Shown one piece after another: positions 29,018 through 37,397 of a stretch of DNA of 64,000 nucleotides (positions are counted from its first letter, which is position 1; each line of letters starts with the position of its first letter). The notes below the pieces were generated by a model, which was not told where the DNA came from, did not search any database, and saw nothing but the letters and a program-made list of their open reading frames with translations. The translations under genes and the position numbers were made by a program. Source of the DNA: Corynebacterium endometrii (GTDB lineage: Bacteria > Actinomycetota > Actinomycetes > Mycobacteriales > Mycobacteriaceae); the NCBI RefSeq assembly GCF_004795735.1, contig NZ_CP039247.1, forward strand, positions 1,612,001 to 1,676,000, given 5' to 3'.

Positions 29018-30016
29018 TTGCCCGAAAGCTCAATGTCCAAATTGGGCAACCAGTACCATAGCTTCGTCCGCCAGCACCCCCTCGCCGCGGAGGAATTCGC
29101 TGACGCTATCGAAGATCTCCTCAATGACGCCGGCATCATCTTTGACCGCGTGTCCACCCGCATCAAATCCTGGCCGAGTTACAAGGCCAAGGCCAAAAAG
29201 AAGCGCGAGGACGGCTCGCCGATGTACCCACACCCCTGGGAGGATATTAAAGACCTCATTGGGGTGCGCATCACCGTCTTCAATTCCCACACCATCCCCA
29301 AGGCTATCGAGGTCTTAGGCAATTCCTTCACCGTCATCCGTTCGGTCAACAAGACGGCCGAAACCCGCGTCTCCGGTGGTTTTGGCTACGGATCACACCA
29401 CCTGATCCTGGAAACCACCGACGTGATCGAGGAACTTGCCCCGTACAAAAACATGACCTTCGAGGTGCAGATCCGCACCGTTTTGCAGCATGCGTGGGCG
29501 GAATTTGAGCATGACATCCGCTACAAGCAGGGGCCTAATCCCGCCCCGGCCCAGGTGGACCGCCTGTTTACCCTGGCCGCCGGCCTCATCGAGCTTGCCG
29601 ACCAGCAATTCGATGAAATCGCCGCCTTGAAGGAACCCTCCACGGATGCGGCCGCGGATGTGGATATCAACGCCGAAACCCTGCCCGGCATCCTGGCTGT
29701 CTACCTGGGAGGGCGTTTCCCGCGTTCGCGCTCCGAGCACTACCGTTGGCTGGCGGAATTGCTGGAGCTATCCGGTATTACCACCATGGGCCAGCTCAAG
29801 GAGCTGCTCAATATCACGGACATCACTCGGGTTAACGAGGCCATGCGCTACCGCTTCCAGCCCTCGCAGGTCCGCCTCATCGATGATCTCCTCCTCAACC
29901 GCTTCGGCCAGGCTTACATCGACGCCACCGGCAACACCGGCACGCGCACGGACCGTCCCGCCCGCCTGACCCGTCGCCTCAAGCAGCTTAAAGCCCTCCA
30001 CAAGAAGCCGGAATGA
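29018..30016 (+). CDS. small alarmone synthetase (RelA/SpoT-domain protein, RelS-like)
   Basis: Predicted cytosolic (p)ppGpp synthetase with a single RelA/SpoT synthetase domain. Residues from about 45 show RIKSWPSYKAKAKKKRED, DIKDLIGVRITVF, then GGFGYGSHHLIL and FEVQIRTVLQHAWAEFEHD, where the catalytic Glu of EVQIRT lies. There is no HD hydrolase, TGS or ACT domain. About 110 extra C-terminal helical residues end in a basic tail. C. glutamicum has a similar short synthetase, RelS. The TTG at 29018 has AAGGAG at eight bases. The ATG at 29033 is the alternative and has no site. Confidence 0.88.
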   Translation: MPESSMSKLGNQYHSFVRQHPLAAEEFADAIEDLLNDAGIIFDRVSTRIKSWPSYKAKAKKKREDGSPMYPHPWEDIKDLIGVRITVFNSHTIPKAIEVLGNSFTVIRSVNKTAETRVSGGFGYGSHHLILETTDVIEELAPYKNMTFEVQIRTVLQHAWAEFEHDIRYKQGPNPAPAQVDRLFTLAAGLIELADQQFDEIAALKEPSTDAAADVDINAETLPGILAVYLGGRFPRSRSEHYRWLAELLELSGITTMGQLKELLNITDITRVNEAMRYRFQPSQVRLIDDLLLNRFGQAYIDATGNTGTRTDRPARLTRRLKQLKALHKKPE

Positions 30017-30137
30017 ACGGGCGTAATATAACCGCCGTCTAGCCGGGGCGATAGGGCCAGCCAGAAGGCTTTGGGAAGCACCCAGCATGGCTCGGGCTGC
30101 CTCCCTTCCCGGGCACGCGGGCGCATCGCCAGCGGCA

Positions 30138-30650
30138 TCAACGGCTTGGCCAAGGCGTCTCGTTGGGTAAGTCGGTGGCGATGGCGGCTGCCACGCGTGC
30201 ATCGCCGTAGCGGCGCATTAGCTCCCACAGCGGCTCCTCCGAAGCGGTGAGTTTCGCCACGCGTGCGTCATCGCCCTCACGCCGAGCGCGGGCGAGCGCA
30301 ACCGAAAACCCTGGCAGGACTCCCCCAATCGCCGAGTACCACGAGGTGCCGCCGGCGTCGATTCCCTCAAGGGCCACGGCATCGCTACCAATTCCCAAGG
30401 CCAAATCCGTGTGTTTGGAAAGCGCCTTCACGTGGCTGGTCCCGGCGAGGCTTACCGCATCGATGCGCGGCAGCGCGGACAGTTTCCGCAGGAATACCGG
30501 GCTAAACGCGAAACCGGAGGGATTCTCATCGGCAGTCACGGGTGTTGATACCAGCTGCGAAACCGCGGAATAAAGCCCAAAGGCCTCGTCCTCGGTCAGC
30601 CCGTGATACCCAACGGGCTCCAACAGCAGGGCGTCCGCACAAGGTGTCCA
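30138..30650 (-). pseudogene. remnant of a DapA-family (dihydrodipicolinate synthase-like) gene
   Basis: The open frame encodes only the C-terminal two thirds of a DapA-type barrel, beginning at ADALLLEPVGYHGLTEDEAFGLY. The normal first 80-100 residues are absent, and the frame upstream closes at a TAG (30708-30710) without a plausible start. Where active members have Tyr in a YxNP motif it reads ADENPSG, and the Schiff-base lysine position reads VSLAGT. The C-terminus stops early at TPWPSR, while the +1 frame continues AKPLMPLA, as expected for the family, which suggests a frameshift. I regard it as decayed and inactive. It is convergent with the alarmone synthetase. Confidence 0.7.
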
Positions 30651-30676
30651 ATTCCCCCAGGCTGGCCCGGGGCTTG

Positions 30677-30708
30677 GCAGTTCCCGCCTCCAGCGGGGTG
30701 GGAACTGC
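30677..30708 (-). terminator. hairpin after the S4-domain gene
   Basis: Perfect 9-base arms GCAGTTCCC and GGGAACTGC with a 14-base loop lie about 35 bases past the S4 gene stop. No U-run follows, so a terminator role is only moderately supported. It also coincides with the broken 5' end of the DapA remnant. Confidence 0.45.
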
Positions 30709-30741
30709 TAAGCGTTGACGCCATCAAACAAGTTTAGTCAC

Positions 30742-31125
30742 CTAACGCAATCCCCCGCGGAACTTCTCCATCTGCCGCCGCTCGCGCTTGGTGGGCCTGC
30801 CCGCCCCGCGTTCACGCACCGGGACAGAGGGCATAAATTCCTTGGGCGGTGGCGGCGGCGCGTGATCCGTATAGCAGGTGCGCGCGACGGGCGCCCCCAC
30901 ACGCTTGCGCACGGTGGCCAGCACTTCCAGGTCATGCTCGTGGTGATTGCGCCACACGCGCACGCGATCCCCCGGCACCACCTGGGCGGCGGGCTTGACC
31001 GCCTCCCCGTTGAGTTTGACGTGCCCGGCGCGCACTGCCTGGGCCGCCTCACCGCGGGTTTTGAACATGCGCACTGACCAGACCCACGCGTCAATGCGGA
31101 CTGGGAGTCCCTCTGGGGTAGTCAT
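30742..31125 (-). CDS. S4-domain RNA-binding protein (Hsp15/RqcP-like)
   Basis: A 127-residue basic protein. The S4 fold covers about residues 8-70 (RIDAWVWSVRMFKTRGEAAQ, GHVKLNGEAVKPAAQVVPGDRV). A tail rich in Pro, Arg and Lys follows (APPPPPKEF, GRPTKRERRQMEKFRG). Such proteins bind rRNA or the stalled 50S-peptidyl-tRNA complex. The start overlaps the stop of the upstream membrane-protein gene (TAATG), so they are coupled; last gene of the ilvA operon. Confidence 0.88.
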   Translation of the reverse strand: MTTPEGLPVRIDAWVWSVRMFKTRGEAAQAVRAGHVKLNGEAVKPAAQVVPGDRVRVWRNHHEHDLEVLATVRKRVGAPVARTCYTDHAPPPPPKEFMPSVPVRERGAGRPTKRERRQMEKFRGGLR

Positions 31126-31367
31126 TAGTAGTTGTTGTGATTTTCGTTCACAATCTTCTGGATCCGCATCCAGTTGTAGGCGCCGCCCGCTACGGCGACG
31201 ATAAGCCCCAGGGACATCCAGAACCAGAAGCTACCGGTGAACACGAATGCCGCCAGGACGCCGCCACCCACGCCTGCGGCTACGGAGATTACTCCGTTCT
31301 TGGCGTGCTTACGCACCGCCTGCTTGCGCTGTTCAATGGGATTATTGGGGCGTCGCTGCATAGTCAT
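31125..31367 (-). CDS. small membrane protein, 80 aa
   Basis: A basic N-terminus (MTMQRRPNNPIEQRKQAVRKH) precedes two membrane helices (about 26-46 and 48-66) and a short charged tail ending VNENHNNY. Conserved hypothetical in type; no function known. It lies 10 bases after yigZ and overlaps the S4 gene, so it belongs to the ilvA-yigZ operon. Confidence 0.75.
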   Translation of the reverse strand: MTMQRRPNNPIEQRKQAVRKHAKNGVISVAAGVGGGVLAAFVFTGSFWFWMSLGLIVAVAGGAYNWMRIQKIVNENHNNY

Positions 31368-31377
31368 GGTGCCTATA

Positions 31378-32022
31378 TTAACGCACGATTTCCACCCATG
31401 ACGTCCCGGCTTCCTGTGCTTCTACCTGACCTTGGGTTAGGGCCGCCAATGTGGCGTTAAGCTGGTCCAATTCCCCGGGATTGATGGCCAAGGTATAGGT
31501 CACCGCTGCGCCGTAGGCGGTATCGACGATTTCGATTCCGCGGTTGCGCAGTTCGGCCTCGAGTTTCCCCGCATCGGCGTGTGCAAACTGAACGAGGTAG
31601 AGCTCTTTCACCGCGCGGGTAACGCGCGTTACCCGCTCCATGGTTTCGCTCACGGCCCCGCCGTAGGCGTGGACCAGCCCGCCGGCGCCGAGCTTGATGC
31701 CGCCGAAGTAACGCACAACCACCGCCGCTACGTCGAGCAGGCCGGAGCCCTTGACCACGTCCAGCATGGGTTTGCCGGCGGTACCGGAGGGTTCGCCGTC
31801 ATCCGAGGAGCGCTCCACCGGGTTGGCCCCATCCACATGGTAGATGTAGGCCGAACAGTGGTGGCGCGCGTCCGGGTATCGGGAACGCACCTCATCGATG
31901 AAGCCGCGGGCTTCGTCCTCATTCTGAACCCGCCTTATCAGCGTGATGAAGCGGGAACGCTTGATCTCAATCTCATGGCTGACCGTTTCATCAGCACGCG
32001 GAAGTTCGTAGCTAGTAAGCAC
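31378..32022 (-). CDS. YigZ/IMPACT family protein
   Basis: A 214-residue protein of the IMPACT/YigZ family. The N-terminal domain (about 1-115) shows SRFITLIRRV, YPDARHHCSAYIYH, DDGEPSGTAGKPML and VVVRYFGGIKLGAGGLVHAYGG. The C-terminal EF-G-IV-like domain follows (VQFAHADAGKLEAELRNRG). Proteins of this family interact with nucleic acids or ribosomes; a precise bacterial role is not settled. The GTG start overlaps the ilvA stop by one base (TAGTG). Confidence 0.9.
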   Translation of the reverse strand: MLTSYELPRADETVSHEIEIKRSRFITLIRRVQNEDEARGFIDEVRSRYPDARHHCSAYIYHVDGANPVERSSDDGEPSGTAGKPMLDVVKGSGLLDVAAVVVRYFGGIKLGAGGLVHAYGGAVSETMERVTRVTRAVKELYLVQFAHADAGKLEAELRNRGIEIVDTAYGAAVTYTLAINPGELDQLNATLAALTQGQVEAQEAGTSWVEIVR

Positions 32023-33317
32023 TAAGCCACCAAGAAATCGTAGCCGGGCGTTCCCGGTTTGAGGTGCTCACAGTCGACCTTGGATTCCCGCATGCGGTTC
32101 AGCAGAGGCTCTAGTCCCTCGGCCGAGCCCAGCTCGAGGCCCACGAGCGCTGTGCCGGTTTCGCGGTTGTTGCGCTTCAAGTACTCAAAGAGGGTGATGT
32201 CATCATGCGGCCCCAGGATGTCTTCCAGGAAGTGACGCAGCTGTCCGGGCTCCTGCGGGAAGTTGACGAGGAAGTAATGCTTCAGGCCACGGTGGACTAG
32301 GGAGCGCTCCATAATCTCGGCGTAGCGCAAAACGTCGTTGTTGCCGCCGGAGATAACGCATACCACCACAGAGCCCGGCGCCAGGTCTAGCTTGCTTAGG
32401 CCAGCCACGGACAGTGCGCCCGCGGGTTCGGCGATGATGCCCTCATTTTGGTACAGCTCCAGCAGCTCGGTGCACACTGACCCTTCAGAGACCACGTCAA
32501 CGTTGAGGCGCCCCTGATTGGCCTCGAGGATCTGATACGGTAGCGTGCCCACGCGGCGTACGGCGGCACCATCCACGAACGGGTCCACGGTATCCAGGGT
32601 CACCGGGCCGCCCTCCGCGAAAGCCGCGGTGAGTGATGCGGCGCCGGCGGGCTCGATTCCCACCACCGCCGTGCGCGGCGACATATCGGCCACGTAGCTG
32701 GTGATCCCGGAGATGAGGCCGCCGCCGCCCACGGGAACCACGGCGCAATCCAGGGACTTGCCCAGGGTGGATAGCTGCGCAATGATTTCCGCTGCCACGG
32801 TCCCCTGGCCTATCACGGTGTCGCGGGAATCAAACGGCTCAATGAAGGTTGCGCCCTGCTCCGCCGCATACTCGTGCGCTGCGGCCGCCGCGTCATCGAA
32901 GTTGGCGCCCACTACGACCAGCTCCACCATGTCACCGCCGTGGACCATGATGCGGTCCCGCTTTTGCTTAGGCGTTGGGGCTGGGACGTAGATGCGGCCC
33001 TTGATCCCCATGGTCCGGCAGGCATAGGCCACGCCCTGAGCGTGGTTGCCGGCCGAAGCGGTCACAATGCCGGCCGCGCGCTGCTCATCGTTGAGGTTGG
33101 AGATGCCGTAGAGCGCCCCGCGAATCTTGTAGGAGCGCACGTCCTGCAAATCCTCGCGCTTCAGGTACACCTCAAATCCCGTCTGCTGGGACAGGCGCGG
33201 GCAGTACTGCAGCGGGGTGGGGGCAATCTCGGAGGAAATTCGCGCCTGGGCCTGCTGAATATCGAAGGCGTGGATTACGTCGAATTCCTTGGATGGCGCT
33301 GCAGCATTAGTACTCAT
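32022..33317 (-). CDS. ilvA: biosynthetic threonine dehydratase
   Basis: Deaminates threonine to 2-oxobutanoate, the first committed step of isoleucine synthesis. The 431-residue protein has the PLP lysine in REDLQDVRSYKIRGALYG (about 53-70), SAGNHAQGVAY, a glycine-rich phosphate loop PVGGGGLISG and CVISGGNNDV. One C-terminal regulatory ACT-like domain (about 340-425) is present, in line with the short corynebacterial IlvA, which is inhibited by isoleucine. GATACT lies six bases before the ATG, so the transcript may be leaderless. First gene of a four-gene operon. Confidence 0.96.
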   Translation of the reverse strand: MSTNAAAPSKEFDVIHAFDIQQAQARISSEIAPTPLQYCPRLSQQTGFEVYLKREDLQDVRSYKIRGALYGISNLNDEQRAAGIVTASAGNHAQGVAYACRTMGIKGRIYVPAPTPKQKRDRIMVHGGDMVELVVVGANFDDAAAAAHEYAAEQGATFIEPFDSRDTVIGQGTVAAEIIAQLSTLGKSLDCAVVPVGGGGLISGITSYVADMSPRTAVVGIEPAGAASLTAAFAEGGPVTLDTVDPFVDGAAVRRVGTLPYQILEANQGRLNVDVVSEGSVCTELLELYQNEGIIAEPAGALSVAGLSKLDLAPGSVVVCVISGGNNDVLRYAEIMERSLVHRGLKHYFLVNFPQEPGQLRHFLEDILGPHDDITLFEYLKRNNRETGTALVGLELGSAEGLEPLLNRMRESKVDCEHLKPGTPGYDFLVA

Positions 33318-33520
33318 GGTTTTAGTATCTTACCCCCTAAACCGCGCGCGGGAATCTACCCTCCAGCTTTCCCGCGACATGGAACTCGAATCGGAAGGGG
33401 GTAACCCGCTGTTAACTCAAAGATCCCGCCGGTTTAACCAGCGCTTCCGCCGCAATACAATCCCGTGGGCTTAGCTGGGAGGGCAGTTTTTACGTCCCCC
33501 AAGCCAGCCAAAGGACCCCA

Positions 33521-35416
33521 ATGACCACGTCACGTCTGCGAACTTTTACCCTTGCTACCCTTGTCGCCACTGCGTCTGCAGCGACTGTTCCGCCGGCCAG
33601 CGCGCAGGAATTTGGGGGCGTTGTCCCTAACGTGATTTCCCACTCCGCCACGGTCGCCTCGTTATCCATGACCCCGATCGGGAGCTACGCCACTGGCCTT
33701 TTTGCGGAGTCCGCCGCGGAAATCGTGGCGTTTCATGCGCCGTCGCAGCGCATCCTGACGGTCAACGCCACCTCTGGCGAGGTGGATATTTTGGATGCCT
33801 CGAACCCCCGCCAGCTGCAAAAGGTTGGGGCCATCAGCGCCGGTGAGGGCAGGGAAATCAACTCGGTCGCCGTTCGCGCCGACGGGCTGGCCGTAGCCGC
33901 CGTGCAAGCGCCCAACAAGACGGACAATGGCGAAGCACTCTTCTTCGACGCCGCCGGGGATGGCGCCGAGCTTGGCCGGGTTAGCGTCGGCGCCTTGCCG
34001 GATAACGTGTCGCTGTCCAAGGACGGCAGGTACGCGTTAGTGGCCAACGAGGGTGAACCGTCCAACGAGCTCAACCCAGAAGGCACCGCATACACCGCGA
34101 ATCCCGCGGGCTCCGTATCCATCATCGCGCTTTCGGATGACGTGGCCGCGGCCACTCAAGCCGATGTACGCACCGCCGGCTTCGAGGCCTTTGACTCCCC
34201 CGGCGCGCTTGACCCATCCATCCGCGTCTTTGGCCCGTCAGGCCATCACAACAAGCCTTCCCTGGATTTCGAGCCGGAGTACGTAGCACCGGCATCCAAC
34301 GGCAAGGCGTATGTGTCCATTCAGGAGGCCAACGCGATTGGCATCATTGACATTGAGTCCGCAACTGTGGAAAAGGTGGTTCCTGCCCACATCGCCGATC
34401 ATTCCGTTACCCCTATCGACCCATCCAACAAGGATGGGTCGGCTCGGCCGCGCACCCTTCCGGTAAAGGGCCTGTCGATGCCGGATAGCATGGCGGCGTT
34501 CGAGTCCGGCGGCCAGACGTTTATCGCCGCCGCCAACGAGGGCGACGCGCGCGAATGGGGCGTTCACGAAGATGAAGGCGGCTCGGGTGTCTACACGGAT
34601 GAAATCGAGCTCAAGGACGTCATTGAGGGCGGCCTGGTGTGTGAAGGCGCGCTGGGTGAAACTGATACCGCCGCGCTTGCCGAGGCGGAATCCGCGGGAA
34701 ACTTAAAACTTAGCGCTGCCTCCGGTTGGGACGCCGAGAATGGCTGCTTCGATGAGCTGCACGCATACGGCTCCCGCAGCTTTTCAATTTATGACTCCGC
34801 CTGCAACGTAGTGTTTGATTCCGGCGCGGAATTCGAACGCATCACTGCCGAGCTGCACGAGCGGGGCGAATTGGTTTTCAACGCGGATAACGAGGGCAAT
34901 GCTTTCGATGACCGCTCCGATAACAAGGGCCCCGAGCCTGAGGCGCTGACCATTGGCCGGGTCGGCGAGCGCACCTACGCGTTCATTGGCGCCGAGCGCG
35001 TGGGCGGCATCTTCGTCTATGACGTTACGGATCCGGCGAACGCCACCTTCCAGACCTATGTCAACAACCGCGACTTTCGTGCCGATCCTAGGTCCCCTCA
35101 GGCCGGAGATCTGGGTCCCGAGGGCTTCAGCTTTGTCCCCGATGAAGATTCCCCTACCGGCAAGGACCTGCTCATTGTGGGCAATGAGGTCTCCGGGACC
35201 ACCACCGTTTACGAGATCGAGGAGGCGCTTTCTTCTTCCGACGCCGCCCCCAGCTCCCCTAGCGGTTCATCTACCGGCGGCACCGTAGCAGCGGTCATCG
35301 CGGCGGTGCTCGGCATCGCGGCCGCATTATTGCTAAGCCCGCCCATCCTCAATCCCCTCGTGGCCGCGCTACCTGACAGCCTGCGCGCCCAGATCGAGGC
35401 CGCGCTGGGTCGCTAA
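33521..35416 (+). CDS. secreted choice-of-anchor I family protein (beta-propeller)
   Basis: A 631-residue exported protein. Residues 1-28 are a Sec signal peptide ending ASA, with cleavage before QEFGG. The body is a predicted beta-propeller of the choice-of-anchor I type, often annotated alkaline-phosphatase-like. It shows YALVANEGEPSN, FIAAANEGDAREW, DNKGPEPEALTIG and DLGPEGFSFVP. A Ser/Pro-rich linker leads to a hydrophobic segment near 585-603 and the short tail NPLVAALPDSLRAQIEAAL, similar to the next gene. TACAAT at 33456-33461 is a possible -10, and AAGGA precedes the ATG. Confidence 0.85.
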   Translation: MTTSRLRTFTLATLVATASAATVPPASAQEFGGVVPNVISHSATVASLSMTPIGSYATGLFAESAAEIVAFHAPSQRILTVNATSGEVDILDASNPRQLQKVGAISAGEGREINSVAVRADGLAVAAVQAPNKTDNGEALFFDAAGDGAELGRVSVGALPDNVSLSKDGRYALVANEGEPSNELNPEGTAYTANPAGSVSIIALSDDVAAATQADVRTAGFEAFDSPGALDPSIRVFGPSGHHNKPSLDFEPEYVAPASNGKAYVSIQEANAIGIIDIESATVEKVVPAHIADHSVTPIDPSNKDGSARPRTLPVKGLSMPDSMAAFESGGQTFIAAANEGDAREWGVHEDEGGSGVYTDEIELKDVIEGGLVCEGALGETDTAALAEAESAGNLKLSAASGWDAENGCFDELHAYGSRSFSIYDSACNVVFDSGAEFERITAELHERGELVFNADNEGNAFDDRSDNKGPEPEALTIGRVGERTYAFIGAERVGGIFVYDVTDPANATFQTYVNNRDFRADPRSPQAGDLGPEGFSFVPDEDSPTGKDLLIVGNEVSGTTTVYEIEEALSSSDAAPSSPSGSSTGGTVAAVIAAVLGIAAALLLSPPILNPLVAALPDSLRAQIEAALGR

Positions 35417-35517
35417 GGATAATTGTCCAATTTTCATTTAATGGTATGAATCTCTGGCAATTCCTGCTAAATTCATTGGCAATTGCATAAACCCCCAATT
35501 AAGGAGTACTGCCCTTC

Positions 35518-36018
35518 ATGCGCGTTAATCGCTTCTCCGTCGCACTGATTGCCGCAACCAGCGCCTCCCTGGCCCTGGTCACCCCGGTCGCTGCCGCCCA
35601 GACTGCCGATGCGAACGGCAATGCCTCCGGCCTGTCCGCTGAATGCCAGGCTGAGGTGGACCAGGCCAAGGCCGACCATGCGGCACAGGCCGAAGCAGGT
35701 GGTTCCTCATTCATGGGCCCACAGGAACTCCTGCTGGGCGCTGTCAACGGTTACGGCTCCTCCGGCATGCCTGAAACCCCAGAATGCGCTCAGCCTGAAA
35801 CCGAAGAGGAGCGCGAGGAGCAGGCCCTCTCGCAGCTTCCGGATTGGGCGCAGTCCGCCGTTCCTTCCCCAGAGGCCCGCGAGGCCTTCGCCTGGATCGG
35901 CGCCATCCTCGGCTTGGTCGGCGGCGCAGCACAGCTGCTCACCATCGTGGCCTCCATCAACCCTGCGGTCCTGGATCCTATCCGCTCGGCCCTTAAGGCG
36001 GCCGGCATTAAGCTGTAA
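35518..36018 (+). CDS. small secreted protein with hydrophobic C-terminal tail
   Basis: Encodes 166 residues: a signal peptide of about 27 residues ending VAAA, and an acidic helical middle with two cysteines and many Glu (ETEEEREEQAL). A hydrophobic C-terminus (IGAILGLVGGAAQLLTIVA) and the tail PIRSALKAAGIKL complete it. The family is unknown to me, but this tail type occurs in other corynebacterial secreted proteins and in the preceding gene. AAGGAG lies nine bases before the ATG, and a strong terminator follows at once, so it is a separate, probably well expressed unit. Confidence 0.75.
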   Translation: MRVNRFSVALIAATSASLALVTPVAAAQTADANGNASGLSAECQAEVDQAKADHAAQAEAGGSSFMGPQELLLGAVNGYGSSGMPETPECAQPETEEEREEQALSQLPDWAQSAVPSPEAREAFAWIGAILGLVGGAAQLLTIVASINPAVLDPIRSALKAAGIKL

Positions 36019-36030
36019 AACCCAAACAAA

Positions 36031-36065
36031 AAAGGAGCGCCCACCGTCGCGGTGGGCGCTCCTTT
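36031..36065. terminator. bidirectional terminator
   Basis: Perfect 15-base arms AAAGGAGCGCCCACC and GGTGGGCGCTCCTTT around GTCGC, with A-run before and T-run after. It ends both the small secreted protein gene and the convergent MetE-like gene. Confidence 0.95.
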
Positions 36066-36076
36066 TGGCGTTGGCC

Positions 36077-37279
36077 TTAGAACAGCTCCTTGGACGCTAG
36101 CTCAGCGCCCTTGACCAGGGAGTCCAGCTTGGCCCACGCGATTTGGTGGTGGATGCGTCCGCCCAGGCCACAGTCCGAGGAGGCGATAACATTTTCCGGG
36201 CCCACCAGTTCGGCGAACTGAATGATGCGATCGGCAACGAGGCGCGGATGCTCCACGGCGTTGGTGTTGTGGGAGATAACGCCCGGGTAGATAACGGTGC
36301 CCTCTGGCAGCTTGTGTTCCTTCCATACGCGCCACTCGTGCGCATGGCGCGGGGATGCGCCCTCGAAGGAGTAGCCACCCACCTTGGCGCGCAGGATCTC
36401 GTCGATGATGTCCTCGAAAGGAATGTCGGTGACGTGCGGGCCGTGCCACGAGCCCCAGCAGATATGCAGGCGGGTCAGTTCGCGAGGAATGTCCTTGATG
36501 GAATCGTTGAGCACATCGATGCGCTCGCGCACCCAAGCCTGGAAATCCTCGACGCTTGGCTCGGGGTTGATCTGGTCCCACGCCTCGGCGAGGTCTGGCG
36601 CATCAAACTGGACTACCAGGCCTGCGTCGGTAATCGCCTTGTACTCCTCGGACAGCGCGGCTCCGCACGCCTGGACCACCTCGAGGTCAGTGTCGTAGTA
36701 CTTGTTGTTCAGGCGCGCCGCGGATCCCGGGGACAGGGCCGCCACGAAGCCGTGCTGGGCGCCCGCGCGGTCCAGCGCGTCGCGCAGCAGCTTCACGTCA
36801 GCGGCGACCTGGTCCTGGCCGATGTAAGTGATCGGGCCGGTGAATTCGGGGTTGCCCACCTTCTTGCGGCCGGTGAAGATGCCGGACTCAGGGTCGTTGT
36901 ACGCCTCGCTAAACAGCGCGCGGTCGCGGCGATCGATAAAGGAGGTCAGCTTGATGTTTCCGGGCTCAGAGCGCACCTTCTCCTGGTTGGCCCAGCGGTC
37001 AGTATCGGTCATGGTGAGCCCGCCCAGGCGGGTAAAGGAGTAGTTCCACCACGCGCCGTAATCAACCGCGCCGGAGGTGATGTGGCCGTACTCGCCCTCA
37101 TTGATGATGTCCAGGCCAAGGTCCAGCTGGCGCTTGACGACCTTGTCCACGGATTCCGTGAGGATCTCGTTGAACGCCTCATCGGAGATGGCGCCGTCCG
37201 CGCGCTTGAGGTTTGCCTCGAGCAGTTCGGGCGTGCGAGGAAGCGAGCCTACGTGAGTGGTGAGGATCTTGTTAGACAT
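36077..37279 (-). CDS. cobalamin-independent methionine synthase II family protein
   Basis: A 400-residue single-barrel relative of the C-terminal (catalytic, Zn-binding) half of MetE. It shows THVGSLPRTPELL at the N-terminus, DIINEGEYGH, VQFDAPDLAEAWDQ and HICWGSWHGPHVTD with candidate Zn ligands His and Cys. NTNAVEHPRLVADRI and IASSDCGLGGR, with the third cysteine ligand, follow. It lacks the N-terminal folate half, so its methyl donor and product are open; homocysteine or another thiol is a likely acceptor. AAGGAG lies five bases before the ATG. A perfect McbR-type operator lies 30 bases upstream, tying it to methionine control. Confidence 0.88.
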   Translation of the reverse strand: MSNKILTTHVGSLPRTPELLEANLKRADGAISDEAFNEILTESVDKVVKRQLDLGLDIINEGEYGHITSGAVDYGAWWNYSFTRLGGLTMTDTDRWANQEKVRSEPGNIKLTSFIDRRDRALFSEAYNDPESGIFTGRKKVGNPEFTGPITYIGQDQVAADVKLLRDALDRAGAQHGFVAALSPGSAARLNNKYYDTDLEVVQACGAALSEEYKAITDAGLVVQFDAPDLAEAWDQINPEPSVEDFQAWVRERIDVLNDSIKDIPRELTRLHICWGSWHGPHVTDIPFEDIIDEILRAKVGGYSFEGASPRHAHEWRVWKEHKLPEGTVIYPGVISHNTNAVEHPRLVADRIIQFAELVGPENVIASSDCGLGGRIHHQIAWAKLDSLVKGAELASKELF

Positions 37280-37308
37280 GGGGCTCCTTTTTGAATTCCA
37301 TTCTTTTT

Positions 37309-37324
37309 TAGACCAAGCGGTCTA
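37309..37324 (-). promoter_or_regulatory. McbR-type operator TAGAC-N6-GTCTA
   Basis: The 16-base sequence TAGACCAAGCGGTCTA matches without error the published consensus of McbR, the TetR-type repressor of methionine and cysteine genes in C. glutamicum. It lies 30 bases before the MetE-like start codon, where it would cover the promoter. The regulator gene is not in the window. Confidence 0.75.
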
Positions 37325-37397
37325 TTTCCTCTTGCCACTCTAGCGCCCAACCCGCCCGGCATCCGCTTTTATATTCACGCACGCCCTCGGCGGCGCG

